DNA of 64,000 bases from Gimesia fumaroli (GCF_007754425.1 NZ_CP037452.1:7481164-7545163); one strand, 5' to 3'. Positions 9,763-19,617 are shown, counted from the stretch's first letter. Program-made: numbers and translations. The notes: generated by a model not told the origin, from the sequence alone.

Positions 9763-9987
9763 TTAAGCACACTGAGCATTTAGTGTCTGTTCGGTTTGAG
9801 TTGCGGTCGCAGAATCCATCACATCAGATTTGCTCTCTTCCTCAATGAGTTCACCTCGAACCACGCGAACGTGTTCAGGAGCATCGATCCCGATTTTGAT
9901 GGCCCCTTTGCCCGTTTTCAAAATCTTAATCACAATATTGTCACCAATTTGAATGACTTCATCCCGTTTTCTTGTTAAAACTAACAT
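9763..9987 (-). CDS. csrA: carbon storage regulator CsrA
   Basis: Small RNA-binding dimer that represses or activates translation by binding GGA motifs near ribosome sites. The 74-residue protein begins MLVLTRK, with the family core IGDNIVIKI, AIKIGIDAP and VVRGEL, followed by an acidic, Thr-rich tail. The start is the ATG preceded by AAGGAGA at seven bases; the reading frame stays open 54 bases further upstream, but that extension lacks the family N-terminus. No fliW or flagellar genes are adjacent, unlike in many bacteria. Confidence 0.95.
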   Translation of the reverse strand: MLVLTRKRDEVIQIGDNIVIKILKTGKGAIKIGIDAPEHVRVVRGELIEEESKSDVMDSATATQTEQTLNAQCA

Positions 9988-10704
9988 CACAAAATCTCCT
10001 TTTATTGCTGACCACCAATATTCATTCTCAACCAAAGTCATATTGATGTCATCTTGTTATTGATAAGTGGCTGAATCAGATACATAGCATTCGGTGTGCC
10101 AATCAAGATCCAGAATTCTCTACATCGTCCTATATCCTTATATATCAATGCCTATTGTCTTATCGACTACATTCTCAGGACCCTAAACATCAATGCGGTG
10201 AGTGTAACATTGACAACATGCTGGTAAACGCCCCCAAAATTACAATGGATCAAACAATTACACGTCCATTTTATGATTACACTTTATTGATTCCAGACCA
10301 CCAAATAACCGTCAGACTCAACGCAAAACGGCGACTCGCCCGCAGACAACCCAGTCTAACAATTAACTCAACACCTTCTACAGAAAAGCTATATTCTCAT
10401 TTCGATGACACTGTTTGAATTCGTAACGATGGCTGCTGCCTTGAGCATGCTCTTGACGTAAATCACAAAACCTGTAAACTTCGCCGCCTGGGATGGGGGG
10501 ATTACAGTTAGATGTTGCCTGACTAAGGTTGTACTACTCCCCCATTAACAGCAAATCAGATCTTAAAAGATGCGTCTGCTATCAAAACGGGCCTCAAGTA
10601 CCAGTCATCGTTTGATGACCATCCTGTTATCAAAGTCAACAGAGTGTCGTCATGGAAGACATTGGTTAATCAAGCCGTAGAATTCACGAGAAAGGATTGT
10701 GTGA
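9988..10704. other. 717-base intergenic region
   Basis: Divergent region between csrA (minus) and a secreted-protein gene (plus), so it must carry promoters in both directions, though none stands out. A weak plus-strand frame (10155-10418, TTG start, 87 codons) has no ribosome site or recognisable domain and is not called. A small hairpin GTCATC-GTTT-GATGAC is present near 10605. Confidence 0.5.
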
Positions 10705-12354
10705 ATGTATTCCCGCTCCAGCCACACTACTTGGAATCAAAAAAAACGTAAGGGCTTCTTGCCCTGGACCTCAAATCATTTCATTGCACTTATGGTTTTG
10801 GGGGTCACAACAACCTGTTTCAGCATCAGTGCTCCCGCACAATCTTCCAATGACAACAACAGCAAGTTGGTAAACGACCTGCTACGTCTGTTGGAAAAAT
10901 CGGAATTAGCAACACGGGATCGGGAATATAAGCCTTCAGGCTTGGATCTTCCACCAACACCTCAGTTGAACACTTCACGAATCAACGTTAATGAAGTGAA
11001 AGACATTCTAGAAAAATTCTCTGCAGACAGCTCTGCTCTGGCAATCAGCCTGAACCGAGTTATGTACCAAGTACCTGGAGTCAGAGAGTATATGGCTGAC
11101 GTTCTTAAAGTGAGAGCACGGTCATCAATTCTGGCAGATAGAATTCGTCGCGATAGCGACTTAAATATGATCGCCGCAGAATATGGTGAGATTGATCAAT
11201 TGTGGAGAGTGGTCTCACTTCAGTTAGAGCAAGTACGAGGCTTGGATCGAAACTCGAAAAATTTGATCGCAAGCATGAATGAGTCTGATCGTAAATTAGG
11301 CAACCTGTTACAAACTGGTCCTCAACTAAAACGAACAGAACTCTTAAGACAAACCTCTGCTCTTGCAAATGCACTGAGCATTTTAGTTCAAGATATTGAA
11401 ATTGAACTCTCTCGTGAACCCAAAAGATATGAACTGGTTCGAGAGGGACAACAGGTTGAGCAAAGAATGGTGCAGGTCTCTAACCTGATCATTGATCGGC
11501 AGAGTTATGATGCCATCAAACGCGAATATCTGGCTTTTCGTGATTCCTGGAATTCATTTGCCACACATTTACGCCCCTATCATAACCGAATCCTAAACCG
11601 CGGAATCCAAAGAGTGGTTCAACAGGATCGGTCGATTCAAGAGCTGCTTTGGTTACCGCAGGATGGTGCCAATCTCCAGGAAATTGCTCATTTGACTGAA
11701 TCACTCAAACGAGATGTTGACGAATTTTTTCGCAGAGCAACACTTCGACTCCTGATCAGTTTACCCCCCGCAAACTACATCTCTACTTCAGATGAATTTT
11801 ACGGAACGGTAGAAAACCTGATTGACACAGTCAATCACAACGAATCAACCAGTGATTTAATCACTTCATTTACTTACATAGAACAGTCTTGGAAAGATTT
11901 TTCAGCCCTATTCCACACGGTGGAAAGCCCGGCAGCCCTACAACTGCTGGACAAAGTGGATAATTCAATCAACGCACTGCGTGTTGCACTGCGAATTGAA
12001 CAACCATCTGACACTATTGATCTGGCCAAGCTCGTTGTATCACTGGAAACACAAAGTACACAGCTTTCCATCATTGCCGAACAATGGCTATCAACAGAAT
12101 CACCTTCTTTTAGACGATCAACACAAAATGCGATCCGAGAATTTTCGGATACTGCCCACGAACTCCATCGCATTCTTTTAGCACAACCTGTTTCGATGGC
12201 GCTCATCCGCACCAAGAGTTCCGAGCTTTTCGAACGCTGGTTCCAAGTACATGATAAAATATCTCGATGCGAAACTCGTGAAAAATATCAGCTGCAGGAA
12301 GCTGCTGTTCGTATCACGCAAATGTTGATGGATTTGCGTTACGCAACAAAGTAA
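10705..12354 (+). CDS. secreted or anchored helical protein of unknown function
   Basis: 549 residues. A basic N-terminus, a hydrophobic stretch at about 27-45 and an AQSS site near residue 47 indicate a signal peptide with a long n-region. The remainder is almost entirely predicted helix with regularly spaced Leu, Arg and Glu and no Cys-rich or catalytic motif I recognise. AAAGG lies about ten bases before the ATG. The gene is followed by a clear terminator at 12378-12403, so it is a single-gene unit. A lineage-specific structural or binding protein is possible, but no function can be assigned. Confidence 0.75.
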   Translation: MYSRSSHTTWNQKKRKGFLPWTSNHFIALMVLGVTTTCFSISAPAQSSNDNNSKLVNDLLRLLEKSELATRDREYKPSGLDLPPTPQLNTSRINVNEVKDILEKFSADSSALAISLNRVMYQVPGVREYMADVLKVRARSSILADRIRRDSDLNMIAAEYGEIDQLWRVVSLQLEQVRGLDRNSKNLIASMNESDRKLGNLLQTGPQLKRTELLRQTSALANALSILVQDIEIELSREPKRYELVREGQQVEQRMVQVSNLIIDRQSYDAIKREYLAFRDSWNSFATHLRPYHNRILNRGIQRVVQQDRSIQELLWLPQDGANLQEIAHLTESLKRDVDEFFRRATLRLLISLPPANYISTSDEFYGTVENLIDTVNHNESTSDLITSFTYIEQSWKDFSALFHTVESPAALQLLDKVDNSINALRVALRIEQPSDTIDLAKLVVSLETQSTQLSIIAEQWLSTESPSFRRSTQNAIREFSDTAHELHRILLAQPVSMALIRTKSSELFERWFQVHDKISRCETREKYQLQEAAVRITQMLMDLRYATK

Positions 12355-12377
12355 GAAAGATTGTGCCAAAGTAATTT

Positions 12378-12410
12378 CAAGGCCCTCAGTTTTGAGGGCC
12401 TTGTTCTTGC
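12378..12410 (+). terminator. Rho-independent terminator
   Basis: Perfect 11-base-pair stem CAAGGCCCTCA / TGAGGGCCTTG with a four-base GTTT loop, followed by the T-rich stretch TTCTTG. It lies 24 bases after the secreted-protein stop codon. Confidence 0.8.
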
Positions 12411-12518
12411 GCAATACAAAACTCAACAGGTTTATATTGAATTCAATCTACTATTATCATTTAATGCAAAGAGATTTATTTAGAGATTCACATCAGTCGA
12501 GGACAAATCGGGCCTAAA

Positions 12519-13361
12519 ATGAATGCTTCTAGTCCTTTGGAAGACGATCCACAATACAGTCAATCTAATCCATCCGATCAAAACGTGACCGATTGGGTCG
12601 ATTACATTATGGCTTATTTTGTTGCAATTCAGCGTTACCTGCGAATTACTTTTGTGCCACTCCACACTGATCGCAAAGAAGCAATTGAAAAACGAAGCAC
12701 GCAGTTTTTACCTTTAGCGGGCTTTAGCTTAGGCCTAATTCTAACTTTAATGCTGGCTCTTACCCAATTCATTTGGCCTTTGGGAATCGCCGTTCTCTTA
12801 GTTGGCTCGATAGAATTGATATTGTTTAGAACTTTTGTTCCTGAATCAATTCCTCAATGCCGAGAACTTCTAATCTCTAAAAAAACAGCTTCTGCGTCTG
12901 GGAATATTTTTGTTCTGACAATCGTTTTCATGTTGTTACGCGTGGGGCTGTTCTACCAACTTCTCGCTGAATCCATATCATTACTTACCCCCTGCATTCT
13001 GATTTTGATTTCGATTTCATTGGGTACCTGGATCATCCCTTTTTCTATCAGCGTTGCTGTATCACACGATGAAACGGCGAGATGGATCAACCCCAACCGC
13101 CCTTTGACCAAGAAGCAATTATGCTATGGTAGTTTATTTTTAATTCCGTTATTCCTGTTGGGAACATGGGCCTCATTGGGATATTTAGCACCTGCACTGA
13201 TCGCTACTGCACTGCTGACATACTGGATCATGAGGAAGCTCGAAGATCACGATGTCGAAGTGACAGACACACACATCGAAGGCCTTGCGGCACTCTTTCA
13301 GGTGGTCTTTCTATTAGTCTGTTCGATCGATTTTTCGTTTCTCAAACAATTATCCAGTTAA
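12519..13361 (+). CDS. CobS-like integral membrane protein lacking the catalytic motifs
   Basis: 280 residues with six or seven hydrophobic helices. The layout matches adenosylcobinamide-GDP ribazoletransferase (CobS): an N-terminal RITFVP segment where CobS has TRLPVP, then FLPLAGFSLGL where CobS has FPLIGLLLG, and a C-terminal helix after an EGLAALFQVVF segment. The Asp-rich HLDGLADT motif, the IMRDSRLG motif and the GGxTGDxLGA motif of active CobS are absent or replaced. The alignment is from memory of the family and is inference. No other cobalamin gene is nearby. It may be a pseudoenzyme or a CDP-alcohol-transferase-fold protein with another role. It converges on the methyltransferase gene, 14 bases away. 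Confidence 0.6.
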   Translation: MNASSPLEDDPQYSQSNPSDQNVTDWVDYIMAYFVAIQRYLRITFVPLHTDRKEAIEKRSTQFLPLAGFSLGLILTLMLALTQFIWPLGIAVLLVGSIELILFRTFVPESIPQCRELLISKKTASASGNIFVLTIVFMLLRVGLFYQLLAESISLLTPCILILISISLGTWIIPFSISVAVSHDETARWINPNRPLTKKQLCYGSLFLIPLFLLGTWASLGYLAPALIATALLTYWIMRKLEDHDVEVTDTHIEGLAALFQVVFLLVCSIDFSFLKQLSS

Positions 13362-13375
13362 TTTTCACAGCATGT

Positions 13376-14053
13376 TCAGCGAGGATTAATATCCCTCTGC
13401 CTCAACTCTGCCCGCATTAAACCGCGATTAAATTCTCTGAGTTCTTTTAATTTAAAACCTTGGTTTTCCAGCATCTCCGCGGGATCAAGGAGTTTCTGAG
13501 TTTGAAGCTGTGCTACGAATTTAAAAAAAAGATACATCATCTTCACCCATGCCAGTGCCCGGATACGTTGAATGATACCACCAGAAATCTGAAAATCAGC
13601 ATATAGCCAGACCGCGTTTGTTTTACATGAGGCTGCTATTTTCAAGATACACTTATTGAGCAAAGGCTTGTCAAACACATCCAGAAAGAAATTCGTTACA
13701 ACCAAATCATAATTTTGATCAGGCATTTCCTGGACTGATAAATCACAAAGGTGAAACTGCACTCGACTAGGCGCGTCTTTAGAAAACCTCTGCACACGTT
13801 TTTGTGCTAATTCCAACATTGTCTGACTGGAGTCAATGTAATGAATTTGTTCACAGTCAGATTGTTGAATCAGTTCCAGCAAGAATTGACCATTCCCCTC
13901 ACCCACTAATGCAATTTTTTTCACGGGGGGTAAGTTTGAAATGAACGCAGTCCTGCAACGTTGCATCTGCTTGTTAAAGACGATTTTTTCCAGTCGTTCA
14001 AAATAAGGAGCGACTCGATTGAAATTCATGCCATCATGCTCAAAAAAATCCAT
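13376..14053 (-). CDS. class I SAM-dependent methyltransferase
   Basis: 225 residues with a Rossmann methyltransferase core: motif I VGEGNGQFL (about residues 51-59), the acidic residue ending strand 2 in YIDSSQTM, a DLS segment in place of motif II, and DLVVTNFFLD for the post-motif region. The substrate is unknown. It overlaps the end of the upstream UbiA-like gene by 28 bases, which suggests translational coupling. Adjacent membrane prenyltransferase-like and methyltransferase genes recall quinone- or lipid-modifying pairs; that link is inference. Confidence 0.82.
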   Translation of the reverse strand: MDFFEHDGMNFNRVAPYFERLEKIVFNKQMQRCRTAFISNLPPVKKIALVGEGNGQFLLELIQQSDCEQIHYIDSSQTMLELAQKRVQRFSKDAPSRVQFHLCDLSVQEMPDQNYDLVVTNFFLDVFDKPLLNKCILKIAASCKTNAVWLYADFQISGGIIQRIRALAWVKMMYLFFKFVAQLQTQKLLDPAEMLENQGFKLKELREFNRGLMRAELRQRDINPR

Positions 14054-14949
14054 GGGGTGAATAATGCCAAATCAGCTAGAACAGGTTTCAACTGTCGGCT
14101 GACAAGACAAAGATCAATAATCAGCAGTAAGACAGAACTTGCAAGCAGAGACAATTCGAATACCGGAAACCGATTCATGAAAATCGCGGTGCAACAAACT
14201 ATTATCTGGATAGCGATAAACCACGTCAGCAGGGACTGAAATCGATGAATCCAATCTGGGCGCCTGGTAAAAAAAGTTACTTCTCCCACCTGCTGATCTG
14301 AGAGAAATTCACAGCGAGAAATCAAAAGACAATTCAAACTACACAAACACGAAAAGCAAACAAAAGTCCAGACAAAATAGAAACTCCAGTCAGTAACTTG
14401 AATCAGAACAAAAAAGTGTGTCGCAGAGGAAAAAAACAAACCAACCAACAGTTCTCTGGGGAGCAAGCCTCTTGCCAGATTGGGAAAATAAAAACAGCAT
14501 AGGTAATAGAGTGACAGCAACGCCAGTAAACAAACGCCCCAAATAATTTCGGTTCTGCCCAAATTGAGCCCCAGATAGAGAATGGAATAAACTGCAACCA
14601 GCCCCCAGACACACATCAAAGGTTTGAAATGCATTGAAGTAAACAGATGACGGGGAGCCGTACAAGGCTTAACTGGCGTTCGAATGCTATCCAGTAATCG
14701 ATCCCCTGCATAAGATAACCAGGTAACACTAAATAACACGAGATACTGTTGGAAACCAATCCTGCTGGAGAAGACTGTAGACAGACACCATAGCCAGATG
14801 ACTCCCACAAATGGAGCATCAAGGCTCAACGAATTGACGAGCAAAAGCGTCTGTTCAAGAAATCCTCTAGTCCCACTTCCGGAAAGTGAATTGACAGGCG
14901 GGCAGGAAATGCTGGTTGCATCTGTACGTTCAACGGTTCTGAATGGCAT
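14026..14949 (-). CDS. UbiA-like prenyltransferase family membrane protein
   Basis: 307 residues with about eight hydrophobic helices. The segment WLSYAGDRLLDSIR resembles the first Asp-rich motif of UbiA prenyltransferases, and the PRELLVGLFFSSA loop-helix fits the family. The second Asp-rich motif is weak. Active members transfer isoprenyl chains to aromatic or other acceptors in the membrane. The start chosen is an ATG nine bases after AGGTG; a GTG four codons upstream is the alternative. It overlaps the methyltransferase gene that follows and probably forms a two-gene operon with it. Confidence 0.6.
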   Translation of the reverse strand: MPFRTVERTDATSISCPPVNSLSGSGTRGFLEQTLLLVNSLSLDAPFVGVIWLWCLSTVFSSRIGFQQYLVLFSVTWLSYAGDRLLDSIRTPVKPCTAPRHLFTSMHFKPLMCVWGLVAVYSILYLGLNLGRTEIIWGVCLLALLSLYYLCCFYFPNLARGLLPRELLVGLFFSSATHFFVLIQVTDWSFYFVWTFVCFSCLCSLNCLLISRCEFLSDQQVGEVTFFTRRPDWIHRFQSLLTWFIAIQIIVCCTAIFMNRFPVFELSLLASSVLLLIIDLCLVSRQLKPVLADLALFTPWIFLSMMA

Positions 14950-15065
14950 TTCACTTAACACCTGATTAATAAAGAACTTTTGATTGAATTCATCTCTGGT
15001 TATTCCTGACGATCCTGTAAAACATCACGACAGGCTCGTGGAATCAATCATGAAAGTCAACCAGA

Positions 15066-15088
15066 TTCTCAAGCTATTGTGGTATAAT
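15066..15088 (+). promoter_or_regulatory. candidate promoter for the exbD operon
   Basis: A perfect TATAAT at 15083-15088 preceded by TGG (extended -10) stands about 150 bases upstream of the ExbD-like gene. No good -35 hexamer is seen at 16-18 bases, so the extended -10 would have to compensate. A second TATAAT at 15156-15161 is an alternative. Confidence 0.35.
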
Positions 15089-15235
15089 GTACTGAAATTT
15101 AGCTAAGGCTGGGTCAGATTCAGATGTTGAACCAGATACAAGTCTTCGAATAGAGTATAATCACTAATCAATGTTTCGCCAAAAGTAGAGTAGGCTGTTA
15201 GTCAGACTGCTTTCGTCCCTATCAGGAATGCAATC

Positions 15236-15649
15236 ATGCCGTTAAAAACGGGTACTGTCGAAGAGCCAAAACTCGATTTAACACCTATGATCGATATTGT
15301 CTTTCTACTGATTATTTTTTTTATGGTCGGCACGCAATTCACTGAAATGGAACGACAATATGATATTAAGCTCCCCACTGTCACTGATGCAAAACCGCTT
15401 ACCAACCTGCCTGACGATATTATTGTAAATGTTCAGCAGAATGGAGATATTACTCTGAATGGAGAAAAGAAAAACCTGGAAGAGCTGGAATCCACATTAG
15501 CTACTGCAAAAGAAAATTTTCCAGGCCAGTCTGTCGTGATCAGGGGGGATTCAACTGGTCCTTATCAGAACGTGATGAATATCCTTGAGATTTGTCACCG
15601 GGTCAAAATACGTTCTGTCTCTTTGGCAAATCGATTGAGAGACGAATAA
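15236..15649 (+). CDS. ExbD/TolR-family biopolymer transport protein
   Basis: 137 residues. The N-terminal cytoplasmic tail ends in LDLTPMIDIVFLLIIFFM, the ExbD transmembrane helix with the conserved proton-path Asp (in MIDIVF). A periplasmic domain follows (about 45-137). ExbD works with ExbB to couple the proton gradient to TonB-type proteins. No exbB is adjacent upstream, so the partner must be elsewhere. Six bases separate its stop codon from the next ATG, so the two genes are probably cotranscribed. Confidence 0.9.
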   Translation: MPLKTGTVEEPKLDLTPMIDIVFLLIIFFMVGTQFTEMERQYDIKLPTVTDAKPLTNLPDDIIVNVQQNGDITLNGEKKNLEELESTLATAKENFPGQSVVIRGDSTGPYQNVMNILEICHRVKIRSVSLANRLRDE

Positions 15650-15654
15650 ACAAC

Positions 15655-17898
15655 ATGACCGATCGAATTCATAATTTAATAGAAAGAATTCTCGCTGGTC
15701 GCGATATTTCATTCGACCAGGTCTTATGGGGCATATTAATCCTGGCCGCCATTTTTGCATCGATTCATTTGCTTTCGATGCTCGTGACCCGCTGGGGAGA
15801 CAGTAATGCCTCGTCGAAAGCGCTGCTTTTTTCAATCATAGTCCATCTATCTTTATCATTGGGAGTTGTAACTTTCTGGCCTGATTACGCCCCTAAATCA
15901 TTGGCTAAAAGTAAACCCGATCAGGACAACATTGAAATTAAACAAATCCTGGCCGAGAGCACTGAAACCATAAAAAATAAGCAAACAGGAAATACTCCCG
16001 TTTGGGAAAAACTCTCGACTCCTGAAAAACAAGAATTATCTCGAATTGATTTGACCCGGCCGGAATTTTCACCTTTGATGGCCCCTCCTGAAAAAGAACG
16101 GCCTCAGGAAATTTCCGAAATGCCGATGCCAGACGTTGTCTCCAAAACCGATCTGCCCATCACTCCTTCCAAAGTGGAGGTTCAGAGTACGAGCCAAAAG
16201 CGGATTCAGGCTCAGGCGCCGCTTGAAATTACTGACGTCACTGCCGAGTCTCGTGCGGAAGTCTCTGTACCTTCGACGTCAAAAGTACGCAGCAAAATGA
16301 TACGCACCGGGCAAGCCAACCAGAAAATTGAACGTCAATCGGCCCAAGGAGCCGTAGATCGAATTCAACCCACATTTAGTAACGAACAAAAAACGCTTGC
16401 TTTGAATGCGCAAACTGATCCTAAATCAACACTGGAACGCAATGCTGCAGAAAATATGATTCGCAAGCGAACCGGCCCTGCCCCTTCAAGTCTGAAAATG
16501 GAGACGACGGGTGTTGAGTCCACAACCTCTGCTGAAGCCAGTGCGAATGTCGCGCCCACTGAACCACGGTTCACAAGAAGAAAATCTCGCACCATGCGTT
16601 CCATTTCAGAGGGAAACATTCGACGCTCTGCACCAGAAACACCAGCAGGCAAGGCGAATCCCAACACCGAACGTCTCTTGGCAGACCGCAGTCGTCTTCC
16701 TCTCACAATCAATCGCGAGGGATTGCGACCGGATGCATCTCGTCCTAATTTTAATGCAGTTGCCAATCGCACAAAAGCAAATATTCCAGCGACGTATCGA
16801 TTGAGAAATTTATCAAAACGGAAAGAAATTGCTCAAAAATTTGGCGGAACAGAAGAGTCTGAGAGGGCAGTCGAATTAAGTTTAAAATGGTTGGCAACCC
16901 ACCAGGAGCAGGCTGGTTTCTGGGACGCAGATCGATATGGGGCAGGCAAAGTCAGAATCGACGAACAGGGAATCGACCGACGCAATGCCGGAGCTCGGGC
17001 TGATGCGGGATTAACTGCTTTGTCAATCCTGGCTTTTCTGGGCGCAGGATACACGCAGGAAGAAGGTCAATATTCTGATAACATTAATCGTGCGATTCAA
17101 TGGATGATTAATCAACAACGCCCCAATGGTTTTCTTGGTGGAGAGGCAACACACTATGCTCGCATGTACTCACACGCTATGGCAACCTACTCTCTTGCCG
17201 AAGCCTATGGATTACAAAGTAATCCAAAATCCAACCCCAAACTCCGAGAAGCGGTTGCACGTGCGGTGGCCTATATCGTAGAAAACCAGAACCCCTATGA
17301 TGGTGGTTGGCGATACGTCAAAGGTCAAAAAAGCGATATGAGCATGTTTGGCTGGCAATTGATGGCTTTAAAAAGTGCAGAAATTGCAGGAATCCCGATT
17401 CCCTCGGAGACAAAGCAATTGATGGTGAAATTCCTGAAAGAGCGAAGTCTTGGGAAAAACAATGGTTTAGCAACATACCGTATGGTTGAACCATCAACTC
17501 CGCCTACTCCTGCGATGACTGCCGAATCATTATTTTGCAAGCAAATACTAGGAATCAGAAGAGATAACCCTTCCTGTACCGAAGCAGTCGAGTTTATCTC
17601 TGAACGTCCACCGCGTCGTGCAGAATATAATCTATATTATTGGTATTATGGAACATTAGCCATGTATCAATACGGTGGTAATCCGTGGCGAGAATGGAAT
17701 GAAGACCTGCGTGAGTTATTAATTTCCGAACAGGTAATGCATGGCCCCAATGCCGGAAGCTGGAACCCGCGTCCGCCGTGGGGACCATATGGGGGGCGGC
17801 TTTACTCAACAACACTGAGTACTCTCTGTCTGGAAGTTTACTATCGTTTTCTACCGCTCTACCAGATGGGAGGCCGGTATGATGATGCCTCTCGGTAA
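15655..17898 (+). CDS. TonB-like anchored protein with squalene-cyclase-type alpha/alpha toroid domain
   Basis: 747 residues. Two hydrophobic helices (about 23-43 and 55-75), the second in the style of energy-transducer anchors (SKALLFSIIVHLSLSLG). A long Pro/Ser/Thr/Arg-rich, probably disordered linker spans about 80-395. From about 400 to the end comes an alpha/alpha toroid of the prenyltransferase/squalene-oxidase repeat type, with repeats such as ALKWLATHQ, GFWDAD, AIQWMINQQ and NPYDGGWRY. The catalytic DXDD motif of squalene cyclases is not evident, so it is more likely a binding or structural toroid. The start is the ATG just after exbD; the frame is open upstream inside exbD. Function is unknown; the ExbD pairing suggests force-coupled envelope work. 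Confidence 0.85.
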   Translation: MTDRIHNLIERILAGRDISFDQVLWGILILAAIFASIHLLSMLVTRWGDSNASSKALLFSIIVHLSLSLGVVTFWPDYAPKSLAKSKPDQDNIEIKQILAESTETIKNKQTGNTPVWEKLSTPEKQELSRIDLTRPEFSPLMAPPEKERPQEISEMPMPDVVSKTDLPITPSKVEVQSTSQKRIQAQAPLEITDVTAESRAEVSVPSTSKVRSKMIRTGQANQKIERQSAQGAVDRIQPTFSNEQKTLALNAQTDPKSTLERNAAENMIRKRTGPAPSSLKMETTGVESTTSAEASANVAPTEPRFTRRKSRTMRSISEGNIRRSAPETPAGKANPNTERLLADRSRLPLTINREGLRPDASRPNFNAVANRTKANIPATYRLRNLSKRKEIAQKFGGTEESERAVELSLKWLATHQEQAGFWDADRYGAGKVRIDEQGIDRRNAGARADAGLTALSILAFLGAGYTQEEGQYSDNINRAIQWMINQQRPNGFLGGEATHYARMYSHAMATYSLAEAYGLQSNPKSNPKLREAVARAVAYIVENQNPYDGGWRYVKGQKSDMSMFGWQLMALKSAEIAGIPIPSETKQLMVKFLKERSLGKNNGLATYRMVEPSTPPTPAMTAESLFCKQILGIRRDNPSCTEAVEFISERPPRRAEYNLYYWYYGTLAMYQYGGNPWREWNEDLRELLISEQVMHGPNAGSWNPRPPWGPYGGRLYSTTLSTLCLEVYYRFLPLYQMGGRYDDASR

Positions 17899-18055
17899 TC
17901 TTTGGCGGATTGGCTAAACCACTAATCTGACCATCTGCTTCTTTGAAAAATCAATCTCATCTGGTTGTGACTATGTCTCACTTTAAGATGAATATTAAGC
18001 TTACCTCATTTAAGCCAATTCGAATCAGGCTATTTTGTATAGAAAGAATTAATCG

Positions 18056-19570
18056 ATGCATGCTTCGCCCCAAGCATATGAAGAACTAATCACGCGACTC
18101 AAAAAAACCGCTTTATTGTCATCCTGTTCTGCCGTCCTGGAATGGGATGAGCAAACTTATCTCCCTCCTGCTGGAGCAGAGCACCGGGCCAACCAACTTG
18201 CATTAATGGCAGGAATCATTCACGAGCAGACTACTAATCCTGAAATTAGAAATTTGCTTCAGGAACTGGAAGAAAACTCAAATTTTGCTGAAGACTCGCT
18301 CGAACAGGCGAATATCAGAGAAGCTCGTCATGAATATGATCGGGCAACAAAACTTCCACGTCGTCTGGTCGAAGAACTCTCAAGAGTTGCAACGCTTTCA
18401 CACCATGCCTGGGTAGACGCCAGAAAAGCAAACCAGTTTCACGATTTTCTGCCATGGCTCAAACAAATGATCGACCTGAAACGAGAAGAGGCTGCTGCCA
18501 TCGGTTATGAAGGAGGTCAAGCCTATGATGCCTTACTTGATGGATATGAACCTGGGACAACATCTGAGATGATTGAGCAAGCGTTTGTGCCTCTGCGGAA
18601 TGAACTAGTGGCTTTAGTATCGGAGATTAAAGATTCTGGTATCACACCCGACATTTCGATTTTGACACGAAAGTATCCTATTGAAAAACAACGCGAATTC
18701 AGCATTACTGCAGCAGAAAAAATCGGATTTGATTTTAATGCCGGACGGTTGGATATCGCAGCTCACCCTTTTTGCAGTGGATTCGGTCCCGGAGATTGTC
18801 GGCTCACAACACGGTATGACGAACACCACTTTCCCGGTGCCTTCTTTGGAACCCTGCATGAAGCCGGACATGGAATTTATGAGCAAGGACTGAATCAGGA
18901 AGATTTTGGGACCCCTGTGGGTAGTTTCACTTCGTTGGGGATTCATGAATCACAATCAAGAATGTGGGAAAATCTGGTTGGACGAAGCCGCGCGTTCTGG
19001 AATCACTTTTATCAACCTGCACAAACACAGTTTCCCGAAGCTCTATCCAATGTAAAGCAGGAAGAGTTTTATCGTGCAATTAATGATGTGCGTCCTTCTT
19101 TCATACGTGTCGAAGCAGACGAAGTGACTTATAACCTGCATATCATGCTGCGTTTTGAATTGGAAAAGTCACTGATTTCAGGTGATTTGGACCCAGCGGC
19201 TTTAGAAGCTGTCTGGAATGAAAAGTTCTTCGAGTATTTTGGAATCATTCCTGACACACCAGCCAATGGATGCCTGCAGGACGTTCATTGGAGTGCCGGA
19301 CTAATTGGCTATTTCCCGACTTATGCCTTGGGAAATATGTATGCCGCACATTTCTATAATGCAGCTGAGAAAGAATTAGGAGATCTCAATTCATTGATTA
19401 CTAAGGGAGAATTTACTCCTCTTAAAGAATGGTTAAACCAAAACATACACAAACGAGGCAAATTATTCAGAGCGAATCAACTAGTAAAAGTCGTTACAGG
19501 AGAATCGCTCTCTCATGAACCTTTGATTGACCAGTTACAGAATAAATATAGTGAACTCTATAATCTATAA
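18056..19570 (+). CDS. M32-family metallocarboxypeptidase
   Basis: 504 residues, full length for carboxypeptidase Taq-type enzymes, which remove C-terminal amino acids in the cytoplasm. The zinc motif HEAGH has His268, Glu269 and His272. The family segments ESQSRMWEN (third zinc ligand region) and IRVEADEVTYNLH are present. No signal peptide. It is followed after 47 bases by the TlpA-like gene on the same strand. Confidence 0.94.
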   Translation: MHASPQAYEELITRLKKTALLSSCSAVLEWDEQTYLPPAGAEHRANQLALMAGIIHEQTTNPEIRNLLQELEENSNFAEDSLEQANIREARHEYDRATKLPRRLVEELSRVATLSHHAWVDARKANQFHDFLPWLKQMIDLKREEAAAIGYEGGQAYDALLDGYEPGTTSEMIEQAFVPLRNELVALVSEIKDSGITPDISILTRKYPIEKQREFSITAAEKIGFDFNAGRLDIAAHPFCSGFGPGDCRLTTRYDEHHFPGAFFGTLHEAGHGIYEQGLNQEDFGTPVGSFTSLGIHESQSRMWENLVGRSRAFWNHFYQPAQTQFPEALSNVKQEEFYRAINDVRPSFIRVEADEVTYNLHIMLRFELEKSLISGDLDPAALEAVWNEKFFEYFGIIPDTPANGCLQDVHWSAGLIGYFPTYALGNMYAAHFYNAAEKELGDLNSLITKGEFTPLKEWLNQNIHKRGKLFRANQLVKVVTGESLSHEPLIDQLQNKYSELYNL

Positions 19571-19617
19571 TGCAATATCCTCTTTTGAAATAAACGCGTT
19601 TTTCAGAAAGAACTTTC

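Noticed and set aside
10155..10418. 87-codon plus-strand frame with TTG start
   Set aside because: No ribosome site, no recognised domain and composition not clearly protein-like.
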